Assembly (NCBI GenBank): GCA_938083405.1
Contig: CALKCV010000335.1
Location: forward strand, 1-5,813
Reading direction: 5' to 3'
DNA: 5,813 bases
From: an uncultured Microcoleaceae cyanobacterium
Lineage (GTDB): Bacteria; Cyanobacteriota; Cyanobacteriia; Cyanobacteriales; Microcoleaceae
Position 1 is the first letter of the stretch; the number at the start of each line of letters is the position of its first letter. The notes below the pieces were generated by a model, which saw only the letters and a program-made list of their open reading frames with translations, was not told the DNA's origin and did not search any database. The position numbers were made by a program, and so were the translations under genes. Shown piece after piece: positions 1 to 5,261 of this stretch.

Positions 1-31
1 GAGTTTTGGAAAAACCGTCATCAGATGCTAC

Positions 32-53
32 AAAAACAGGCGAGACGCCTGTT
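32..53 (-). terminator. Intrinsic terminator of the RTX/beta-helix gene
   Basis: An 8-bp perfect stem (AACAGGCG at 35-42 with CGCCTGTT at 46-53) has a 3-nt loop. On the minus strand it starts directly after the TAG stop and runs into TTTTT (36 to 32), partly shared with the stem. The U tract is short, so termination may be only moderate. The palindrome core resembles dispersed extragenic palindromes that I recall from filamentous cyanobacteria, so it may be a repeat element serving as terminator. Confidence 0.7.
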
Positions 54-2327
54 CTACGCCCGTATTATAAAATCGTTAGCCTGCAACTGGGGACTGTTAT
101 CGAGAACGGCAAATACAGAACCAGCCCCCAAACCGTTATTACTGCCGTTGGCGTTATAGAATAATTTTCCGTTATTCTCGTTATAGACGATAACCGCATC
201 GGAACCTGCTACCGCAGCATCCCGGACCACGACATCAAATTCTGCAATAACGCTAAAACCAGAACCCGCTTTACTATCCAACGCCCCAAAGGTAGTTTTA
301 TCCAGCAAAATCTTATCGTTATCCTTATTCTGGAAATCCCGGATAACATCCCGTCCTGGAGAACTTTTACGATAGCTTTTACCCGTGTTGAAGATAAAGC
401 GATCGCTACCATTGCCACCGATAAGAATGTCGGCACCTTTGCCGCCGATGAGGCGATCGCTGCCGTTGCCTCCGTGGAGGCGATCGCTGCCATTGCCCCC
501 GTGGAGGCGATCGCCACCATTGCCGCCGATAAGAATGTCGCCACCTTTGCCGCCGGTGAGAATGTCACCACCATTGCCGCCGTGGACGCGGTCGCTGCCG
601 TCGCCGCCGATGAGAGTGTCTCTGCCGGCACCGCCTCTGAGGTTGTCTGCCCCTTCCTGCCCCAGGAGGCGGTCGCTTCCGCCACCGCCTATTAAAGTAT
701 CGTTAAGCGCGTCTCCTTTCAAGCGATCGTTGCTGGAAGTACCAGTCAGCTTTAGAGCTTTTATGGGAACCGTAAATTCATAAGCGCCAATATCGACAAT
801 TTCGCTACCATTTCCATCCCCATCCACCGGGCGTTTTTTCCCTCTGGCATCTGTGGCAGGTGCCCCGTCGTTTTTCCCCCCGTCGATGGCAGGACTTCCT
901 GTTAATAAAGGACGAACTAAAGCGCCATCAATTTCTTGTAATTCTCCTATTTTCGGGTCGGCAATAGTAATAGTAGCTGTGGCATTATTATCGTTGCCAA
1001 AATTGGTTAACTTCTCCGTATCTTGAAGATTGTTTCCTCGGTCAATTAGTTCGCGACTGGTGTTTTGTTGAATTTGCCAATCGTTGAGGCCGTTTTCGGC
1101 AGTGTTTTTGTAAAAAATAGTGTTTTTTACCGTAACATCATCCTGGTTTGCAGCAATAGCGCCGCCCACCCAGCCGGCGGTATTTTCAGCAATGGTACTG
1201 TTGACAATATCCGCAGGGCCGTAAAGGGCCATTGCCCCGCCGTTACCGCTTTTTTCGGTAGAAGTTGCCGCGTTGCCAGAGAAGGTACTATTAACAATTG
1301 TGGTGGGCGCTTTCATCATCCAAATACCGCCTCCGCTATTGGCGGCAGTATTATTAGCAAAGGTGGTATTGCTAATAGTAAATCCTTTATTTAAGGCATT
1401 ATTCATCTGAACGATCGCCCCACCATTTCCACTATTTCCACCGTTTGGAAGGGGCATAATTTCGTTATTAATAAAGCGACTGGAGTCGATTATTACTTGG
1501 TCTTGAGTTCCCGTATAGAGATAGGCCGCGCCCCCTTCGCCCCGGCCTTTGTTGCCATCAAAAATGCTATTTTTAATGTTAATCGTTCCAGAAGTATCGT
1601 CGCTGGAGGTACTAGCTCTGTCGGTGTAAATTGCCCCGCCGAAACCTCTTAAAAAAGGACGGGCTTTCCCAGAATCGTAAAATGCTGCGGTGGTATTGTT
1701 GTTAATGAATTTGGAATTATCGATGCTTAATTTACCGTTGAGACTGTTAATTGCCGCGCCGTTTATGCCTTGATTGTTGGTGAATTCGCTATTAGCAACG
1801 CTTAAACTATTTGGTCCCCAAAAGGCAATAGCGCCTGCTCCTCTTTCGTCGTTTCCAGCTACTGCTTTATTGCCGTTAAATTTACTGTTATTAACTGTCA
1901 AGTTTCCTTCAAAAGCGCTGAAAATCGCGCCGCCACCTCCATCGGCAACGTTATTAATAAAATCGACGTTTTCTACGGACAAGATACCTTGATGTTCCGT
2001 ACTAATACCGCCGCCCCTTTCTGGGGTGTAACCGTCGGCAACGGTTAAGTTTTTTAAGGTTAAGCTGGTGGGGTTTGCGGAGGCAGACTTGAGATTAAAT
2101 ACGCGGGTTTTCTGGTTGCCGCTAATAGTTAAATTGTTGGCATTTGCTCCGTCGATAATTAGGTTTTTTCCTACTTCAATTTCCAGTTGACTGTTGAGGG
2201 TAATAGTTTGGTTTGCCAAACTGGCATCGAATTTAATTACATCTCCCGGGTTTGCGGTGGCGATCGCCTCTCTTAAAGAACCGGCACCGCTATCGTCGAT
2301 CTTACTTACAGTGAGGGTAGCAGACAT
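54..2327 (-). CDS. Pmp-like beta-helix / choice-of-anchor Q / RTX calcium-binding protein, probably secreted
   Basis: A 757-residue protein with four visible parts. Residues 1-60 carry the DSGAGSLREAI...PGD.I.F entry motif typical of bacterial parallel beta-helix proteins. Residues 85-415 hold about ten degenerate repeats pairing GG[AG]I-type and FxxN-type motifs (for example GGGGAI at 129, FINN at 123 and 285, GGAI at 388), as in chlamydial polymorphic membrane proteins. Residues 475-518 (SPAIDGG...DARG..RPVDG...DIGAYEF) match choice-of-anchor Q-type segments. Residues 547-645 are eleven RTX nonapeptides (GGxGxDxLx), followed by a C-terminal module of about 110 residues ending NDFIIRA. There is no N-terminal signal peptide, which fits type I secretion by a C-terminal signal (inference). 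The start has AAGGAG 8 nt upstream. It stands alone between its own promoter and terminator. The ligand or substrate is unknown; it may be an extracellular or cell-surface adhesin or matrix protein. The domain call is firm, the function is not. Confidence 0.9.
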   Translation of the reverse strand: MSATLTVSKIDDSGAGSLREAIATANPGDVIKFDASLANQTITLNSQLEIEVGKNLIIDGANANNLTISGNQKTRVFNLKSASANPTSLTLKNLTVADGYTPERGGGISTEHQGILSVENVDFINNVADGGGGAIFSAFEGNLTVNNSKFNGNKAVAGNDERGAGAIAFWGPNSLSVANSEFTNNQGINGAAINSLNGKLSIDNSKFINNNTTAAFYDSGKARPFLRGFGGAIYTDRASTSSDDTSGTINIKNSIFDGNKGRGEGGAAYLYTGTQDQVIIDSSRFINNEIMPLPNGGNSGNGGAIVQMNNALNKGFTISNTTFANNTAANSGGGIWMMKAPTTIVNSTFSGNAATSTEKSGNGGAMALYGPADIVNSTIAENTAGWVGGAIAANQDDVTVKNTIFYKNTAENGLNDWQIQQNTSRELIDRGNNLQDTEKLTNFGNDNNATATITIADPKIGELQEIDGALVRPLLTGSPAIDGGKNDGAPATDARGKKRPVDGDGNGSEIVDIGAYEFTVPIKALKLTGTSSNDRLKGDALNDTLIGGGGSDRLLGQEGADNLRGGAGRDTLIGGDGSDRVHGGNGGDILTGGKGGDILIGGNGGDRLHGGNGSDRLHGGNGSDRLIGGKGADILIGGNGSDRFIFNTGKSYRKSSPGRDVIRDFQNKDNDKILLDKTTFGALDSKAGSGFSVIAEFDVVVRDAAVAGSDAVIVYNENNGKLFYNANGSNNGLGAGSVFAVLDNSPQLQANDFIIRA
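393..689 (-). repeat. Eleven tandem 27-bp RTX repeats
   Basis: The stretch is exactly 11 x 27 bp and encodes eleven GGxGxDxLx nonapeptides (residues 547-645), with a further degenerate unit (GDALNDTLI) just before. In known RTX proteins such units fold into a parallel beta-roll that binds Ca2+ after export. Several units are nearly identical at DNA level (the GGNGSDRLH and GGNGSDRLI units), which suggests recent duplication and makes the tract prone to copy-number change. Confidence 0.93.
399..514. repeat. Cluster of four HIP1 octamers in phase with the RTX repeats
   Basis: Perfect GCGATCGC sites lie at 399-406, 453-460, 480-487 and 507-514, spaced 54, 27 and 27 bp, so always at the same position in the 27-bp unit. 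They encode part of Ser-Asp-Arg (AGC GAT CGC, or GGC/AGC variants) of the nonapeptide on the minus strand. Near-matches (GCGGTCGC, GCGATCGT) occur in phase further along. Single perfect HIP1 sites elsewhere are at 2260, 3639 and 5508. Confidence 0.9.
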
Positions 2328-2335
2328 TTTTAATA

Positions 2336-2341
2336 CTCCTT
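2336..2341 (-). promoter_or_regulatory. Ribosome binding site of the RTX/beta-helix gene
   Basis: AAGGAG on the minus strand ends 8 nt before the ATG and fixes the start at 2327. It overlaps a perfect 14-bp A/T palindrome (TTAAAAATTTTTAA, 2340-2353), which could slightly affect accessibility; that part is speculation. Confidence 0.75.
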
Positions 2342-2375
2342 AAAAATTTTTAACTGCTAGACGCACCCTCTTTGA

Positions 2376-2409
2376 CAATTAACAATTAATAATTAACAAT
2401 TAACAATTA
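2376..2409. repeat. Heptamer array (CAATTAA)n in the RTX gene 5' leader
   Basis: Almost five head-to-tail copies of CAATTAA (34 bp), with one C-to-T change in the third copy. It lies between the predicted RTX promoter and its ribosome binding site, so it should be transcribed in the leader. An array of the same unit in opposite orientation lies at 2657-2690. It resembles the short tandemly repeated heptamers known from cyanobacteria, although this exact unit is not one of the classical STRR classes that I can name. Confidence 0.85.
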
Positions 2410-2439
2410 CGCTTATTGGTAACTGCCTTCGCTCGAATA

Positions 2440-2469
2440 ATTTTACTAGAGATTGCCCTTCTACGTCAA
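2440..2469 (-). promoter_or_regulatory. Sigma70-type promoter of the RTX/beta-helix gene
   Basis: On the minus strand TTGACG (2469-2464) and TAAAAT (2445-2440) are separated by 18 bp, close to the consensus -35 and -10 boxes. The expected start near 2433 gives a leader of about 105 nt containing the heptamer array and the AAGGAG site. It lies downstream of the catalase terminator, consistent with an independent transcription unit. Confidence 0.6.
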
Positions 2470-2604
2470 CCTCCACCCCTTTCTTTTTAATCTTACTCTC
2501 CCCGTTATGCCCATTCGGGTAAAGTCTGAGACGGTTTATAAAGTTATAATAAAGAAGGAATTAAAGTCGGAGCTTTGTTTTTCAAATTCGGTAATTTTAC
2601 CAAT

Positions 2605-2630
2605 AAAAAAAATGCGGGGAAATCCCCGCA
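2605..2630 (-). terminator. Intrinsic terminator of the manganese catalase gene
   Basis: A GC-rich stem TGCGGGG / CCCCGCA (2613-2619 with 2624-2630) with a 4-nt loop is followed on the minus strand by eight T (2612-2605). The hairpin starts 65 nt beyond the catalase stop codon. There is no T tract on the plus-strand side, so it is directional. Confidence 0.88.
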
Positions 2631-2656
2631 CTCGCAAAAATACTTAACGCATCTGC

Positions 2657-2690
2657 CAATTGTTAATTGTTAATTGTTAATTGTTAATTA
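2657..2690. repeat. Inverted heptamer array (TTAATTG)n in the catalase 3' UTR
   Basis: Four TTAATTG-type units plus a CAATTG end (34 bp) are the reverse complement of the unit at 2376-2409. Positions 2671-2690 are a perfect 20-bp inverted match to 2390-2409, and the whole arrays match with about three differences. It lies between the catalase stop and its terminator, so the catalase mRNA should carry it. Confidence 0.85.
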
Positions 2691-2694
2691 GACA

Positions 2695-3396
2695 CTAAGC
2701 CTTTTTGTTCACCGGATCGGCGATGTAGCGGAAGTTATCGTCGGAATTCCAAGGTCCGCGCTCGTCTTTTTTGCCGTTAGTAGATAAATTGTAGTAAATA
2801 TCTACGGTACTATCGGGCTCGATGTCGCCGAAGAAAGGATCGGTTAATTTGCCCACGGACTCCAGGGCTTTCATAAACATTTTAGTATGAGAAATTTCGC
2901 GAGTTAACAAATGCACTAGAGTGTCTTTTGTAGCGGAATCTGGTGCCATTTGGATCAAAGATTCGTAAGTTTGACGGGCGCCTGCTTCGGCAGCAATATT
3001 AGCGCGCAAATCTCGTACTACATGGCCGCCTTCGTTGAGATAGGCAGCGGTCCAAGCTTGTCCTTGAGAGTCTAAAAAATGCGGTCCTTTGCCTCTGACT
3101 GCAAATAAAGTGCTTTTATATGCTTCGTCTTGCTCTTTCTCGCCGCCATTTTTAGTATGTTCTTCGATCAGTTTGCCAATCATTTCTAAATGGCTAAACT
3201 CTTCTACGGCAATGTCTTGGAGCATATCTTTGATACCTGCATCTTCGACGTGGAAAGATTGCACCCAGTATTGCAATGCTGCGGAAAGTTCCCCGGTGGC
3301 ACCGCCAAATTGTTCTAATAATAATTCAGCAAAACGGGGGTTTGGCTGTTTGATGTGTACGTCTTTTTGGATGAGTTCTTTTTTGTGAAAAAACAT
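2695..3396 (-). CDS. Manganese (dimanganese, non-haem) catalase, short cyanobacterial type
   Basis: A 233-residue enzyme that splits H2O2 into water and O2 in the cytoplasm. The dimetal ligands of this family are visible in the right order and spacing: Glu36 (GGATGELSAA), Glu66 and His69 (EEFSHLE), Glu137 (ANIAAEAGA) and His170 (REISHTKMF); the Glu66-His69 and Glu137-His170 spacings equal those of the Lactobacillus plantarum enzyme. It is shorter than the L. plantarum (about 266 aa) and Thermus (about 300 aa) enzymes, lacking much of the C-terminal tail, as reported for the compact Anabaena KatB-type catalases; that subgroup assignment is from memory. The native ribosome binding site is weak (AAAGG 10 nt upstream, or AAGA next to the ATG). 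A long leader with a terminator-like hairpin and a short upstream ORF precedes it, suggesting post-initiation control. It has its own terminator and is not co-transcribed with acsF by default. Confidence 0.94.
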   Translation of the reverse strand: MFFHKKELIQKDVHIKQPNPRFAELLLEQFGGATGELSAALQYWVQSFHVEDAGIKDMLQDIAVEEFSHLEMIGKLIEEHTKNGGEKEQDEAYKSTLFAVRGKGPHFLDSQGQAWTAAYLNEGGHVVRDLRANIAAEAGARQTYESLIQMAPDSATKDTLVHLLTREISHTKMFMKALESVGKLTDPFFGDIEPDSTVDIYYNLSTNGKKDERGPWNSDDNFRYIADPVNKKA

Positions 3397-3412
3397 TCTT
3401 CTTTAACCTTTG

Positions 3413-3436
3413 CTAAAAAAACAACCCTAGCAACAT
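3413..3436 (-). CDS. Possible 7-residue leader peptide upstream of the catalase
   Basis: The minus strand reads CAGGAG (3448-3443), 6 nt, then ATG and an open frame MLLGLFF ending in TAG, 17 nt before the catalase ATG and out of frame with it. Its ribosome binding site is clearly better than that of the catalase. The frame holds seven consecutive T before its stop (TTT TTT TAG). It could be a translated leader coupling ribosome arrival to the catalase start, or a chance match. Neither frameshift in the T run would fuse it to the catalase. Confidence 0.35.
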   Translation of the reverse strand: MLLGLFF

Positions 3437-3471
3437 TTAAAACTCCTGGAAAGAGTCAGTAATGATGAGAG

Positions 3472-3525
3472 AAAAAATAAAAAATCGGGAATTACCTCGA
3501 ACGATAGTTGGCGATAATTCCCGAT
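3472..3525 (-). terminator. Terminator-like hairpin in the catalase leader
   Basis: An 11-bp perfect stem (ATCGGGAATTA at 3484-3494 with TAATTCCCGAT at 3515-3525) with a 20-nt loop is followed on the minus strand by six T, A, six T (3484 to 3472). It lies about 75 nt before the catalase start and 246 nt after the acsF terminator stem. It could end a small RNA made from the 3530-3750 region, act as an attenuator of the catalase, or be a second stop for acsF read-through. The stem is less GC-rich than usual. Confidence 0.6.
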
Positions 3526-3576
3526 CGCTCTTTAATATCCTCCGCTCTCATTAACTAAACTTCTCGCTTGAGAACT

Positions 3577-3589
3577 TTTAGTCACTAAA
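3577..3589. promoter_or_regulatory. 13-bp palindrome TTTAGT-C-ACTAAA, possible operator
   Basis: A perfect inverted repeat of six bases each side of a central C, in the region upstream of the catalase. A third partial ACTAAAC copy lies at 3554-3560. It sits just downstream of a candidate promoter (3602-3629), a position where a bound repressor could block initiation. The regulator is unknown. Confidence 0.3.
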
Positions 3590-3601
3590 CACTACTTTAG
3601 A

Positions 3602-3629
3602 ATTTTGCCCGGCTATTTTCATCTGCCAA
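3602..3629 (-). promoter_or_regulatory. Candidate promoter for a catalase leader or small RNA
   Basis: The minus strand shows TTGGCA (3629-3624), a 16-bp spacer and CAAAAT (3607-3602), nine of twelve consensus matches. A start near 3595 would make a transcript of about 120 nt ending at the 3484-3525 hairpin, or a leader of about 200 nt for the catalase. No better match was found close to the catalase start. Confidence 0.25.
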
Positions 3630-3770
3630 AAGTTAGAAGCGATCGCCAAACTCCCACCTTTACCATCCCTCGGCTTTTTCCCCCTTGGAATTAACTATCT
3701 TTCCCTGTCTTTAGTATTAGAAATAAACCAAAAGTTCGAGCGGTTTTTTCTACCTTTAGAGGGTTGACAC

Positions 3771-3804
3771 AAAAAAACCGGGTTTCCCGCGAGAAACCCG
3801 GTTT
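3771..3804 (-). terminator. Intrinsic terminator of acsF
   Basis: A perfect 12-bp stem (AAACCGGGTTTC at 3775-3786 with GAAACCCGGTTT at 3793-3804) with a 6-nt loop is followed on the minus strand by seven T (3777-3771, three shared with the stem). The stem begins 45 nt after the acsF stop. The AAACCCGGTTT arms are a sequence I recall as a frequent dispersed palindrome in filamentous cyanobacteria. Confidence 0.88.
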
Positions 3805-3849
3805 CTAAAAATATCAAATTAACCCCTAGATAGAGGTAAAAATACTTAA

Positions 3850-4926
3850 TTAACGAACGAGACTTTCTGCCGAAGCTGCTTCAATTGGCTTCATCAAATA
3901 AAGCTTGATGAATTGCCAACCGTTGGCAAGATACAGAGGTAACTTCTGAAGTAACTGCAGCGCTTTGGGTTTGTTAGAGTTAACAATGGCCGTCAGCTTC
4001 TCGTTATTTTTGACGCAAGTTTCGAGGCGATCGTAAAACTCGGGATTATCCACATCCAGCATCACCGGAAATACCCGGGCTGCGGTTTCGTTGGTTTTTT
4101 CGATTACATGCTTGTCGTACTCGCGAGCGTCCAAACCGAGACAAGCGTAAAAACCGGAGCGTTGGATGTCGTTTAAATACATGGTCACAAACACGGATAA
4201 CAAGAAGAAACGACACCACAACTTCGCCTTCCAGTCGTTCAAAATACTCGGCTGGGACTTCATTATTGCATCGAAGAAATCGCCGTGGCGGTTTTCATCC
4301 TGACACCAGTTTTCAAAGAAGTTAAAAATCGGATAGACCCTGTCTTCTGGGTGCGCTTCGAGATGGCGATAAATAGTGATGTAACGCCAGTAACCAATTT
4401 TTTCTGACAGGTAAGTGGCGTAGAAAATGAATTTGGGTTTAAAGAAAGTGTATTTGCGGCTTTTGGTCAGGAAACCCAAATCTAGGGACAGGTTAAAATC
4501 TGACATGGCCTTGTTTAGAAAGCCGGCATGGCGCGCTTCGTCCCGGGACATTAAATTAAAGCACTCGGCCAACACGGGGCTTTTACCTTTTAAACGACGG
4601 CCTAATTCTTTGTAGAGCAGGAAGCCAGAAAATTCGGCGGTGCAGGAACGTTCTAGAAATTCAACGAACAAGCGGCGAGTTTCACCATCGATGTTGTCCC
4701 AGGAGCGATCGAACTGCTCGTCTCGGACGAAATGGTGGCGGTTGTAGTCCGTGCGGAATTCTTCGAGAATCGCTTTTAATTCGTCTTCGTTTACAGAGAT
4801 GTCCATTTTGGTCATCTCGTCGAAGTCAGTAGTATAGAAACGGGGGGTGAGGATGGTTTCCTTTGCCGGGACTTTAACGCCGGGCCGGATTTCATCAAAA
4901 CCTGGTTTTTCGAGGGTATTTACCAT
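3850..4926 (-). CDS. acsF: Mg-protoporphyrin IX monomethyl ester (oxidative) cyclase, aerobic
   Basis: A 358-residue protein, full length for the family. It is the catalytic subunit of the O2-dependent cyclase that closes the fifth (E) ring of chlorophyll, turning Mg-protoporphyrin IX monomethyl ester into protochlorophyllide, at or near the membrane and usually with a small Ycf54 partner. Two ExxH diiron motifs are clear: Glu130-His133 in SRDEARHAGF and Glu211-His214 in CQDENRHGDFFD; Glu98 (TAEFSGF) and one of Glu175/Glu205 are further candidate ligands. The start ATG gives the expected N-terminus (MVNTLEKPGFDEIRPGVKVP); no good Shine-Dalgarno precedes it, which is common in cyanobacteria. 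It is divergent from the TM2 gene, has its own terminator, and shows nothing odd in length or motifs. Whether this is the constitutive (ChlA-I) or low-oxygen (ChlA-II) paralogue cannot be decided here, although the sequence reads like the main one. Confidence 0.96.
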   Translation of the reverse strand: MVNTLEKPGFDEIRPGVKVPAKETILTPRFYTTDFDEMTKMDISVNEDELKAILEEFRTDYNRHHFVRDEQFDRSWDNIDGETRRLFVEFLERSCTAEFSGFLLYKELGRRLKGKSPVLAECFNLMSRDEARHAGFLNKAMSDFNLSLDLGFLTKSRKYTFFKPKFIFYATYLSEKIGYWRYITIYRHLEAHPEDRVYPIFNFFENWCQDENRHGDFFDAIMKSQPSILNDWKAKLWCRFFLLSVFVTMYLNDIQRSGFYACLGLDAREYDKHVIEKTNETAARVFPVMLDVDNPEFYDRLETCVKNNEKLTAIVNSNKPKALQLLQKLPLYLANGWQFIKLYLMKPIEAASAESLVR

Positions 4927-5261
4927 ATTTATTTTTCGGTCTTTTTTTTATGATTATTTGCCTACAGGAGATTTTGGGCCCCTGGTTTGGCCCTTAGTCC
5001 CTTTTGTCTCTCGCCCTGTTACAAAACGAACAATTTGGGAGATTAACAATGGGGTATGGACTTTTTGTTGGATAGCATTCAGTCTATCAACATCCGGGAG
5101 AGTAATAGGAGCTACTTTTGTTAAGAATTGCAAAGAAGGTCTTTTGAAAGGCCCGTTCCTGGGACAGATCGGAAAGCCGCCGCGTCTAATTTCGGCATAA
5201 AAGGCAAAATAGTAAATATAGGCCAGACAATTAAAAAAAAATTAAATATTTACGGGAAAAA
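4927..5261. other. Divergent intergenic region between acsF and the TM2 gene
   Basis: 335 bp that must hold the promoters of both genes. I found no convincing -35/-10 pair for either. Visible structure: an inverted repeat GGGCC/GGCCC (4976-4980, 4989-4993) in the acsF leader; TTTTGT (5002-5007) and ACAAAA (5021-5026) as inverted half-sites with centres 19 bp apart; a small GATAG/CTATC repeat (5071-5075, 5084-5088); and an A/T-rich stretch (about 5205-5250) before the TM2 gene. The open frames here continue antisense from acsF and look spurious. Confidence 0.6.

Larger units (their letters stand above)
3397..3849. other. Gene-free stretch between acsF and the catalase
   Basis: 453 bp without a convincing long ORF on either strand. 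Read on the minus strand it holds, in order: the acsF terminator, about 140 bp with nothing recognised apart from one HIP1 site (3639-3646), a weak promoter match, a 13-bp palindrome, a small imperfect hairpin (TTCTC at 3561-3565 with GAGAA at 3570-3574), a terminator-like hairpin, and a strong Shine-Dalgarno with a 7-codon frame. It is long for a simple catalase leader. Confidence 0.7.

Noticed and set aside
393..689. CRISPR-like periodic repeats
   Set aside because: The 27-bp period is continuous, in frame and encodes RTX nonapeptides; there are no distinct spacers.
385..783. Plus-strand open frames across the RTX tract (Pro/Leu/Arg-rich 385-783, Ala-rich 474-695)
   Set aside because: They are periodic antisense translations of the 27-bp repeats and follow the strongly supported minus-strand RTX gene.
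2453..2647. Plus-strand 64-codon frame starting with TTG
   Set aside because: No ribosome binding site, runs through the RTX promoter and the catalase terminator, and has no recognisable motif.
2376..2690. A 315-bp MITE-like element bounded by the inverted heptamer arrays
   Set aside because: No target-site duplication is evident, and the interior holds the catalase terminator and the RTX promoter, so it reads as ordinary intergenic DNA flanked by two arrays.
3687..3694. TTAATTCC on the minus strand as an antiterminator for the 3484-3525 hairpin
   Set aside because: Only 7 bp of pairing with the 5' arm, and it lies upstream of the candidate promoter, so it would probably not be in the transcript.
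3764..3769. TTGACA on the plus strand as a -35 box
   Set aside because: The expected -10 position falls in the GC-rich loop of the acsF terminator and no plus-strand gene follows.
4847..5200. Plus-strand 117-codon frame over the acsF start and the intergenic region
   Set aside because: Its first part is antisense to acsF, composition is not protein-like and no ribosome binding site is seen.
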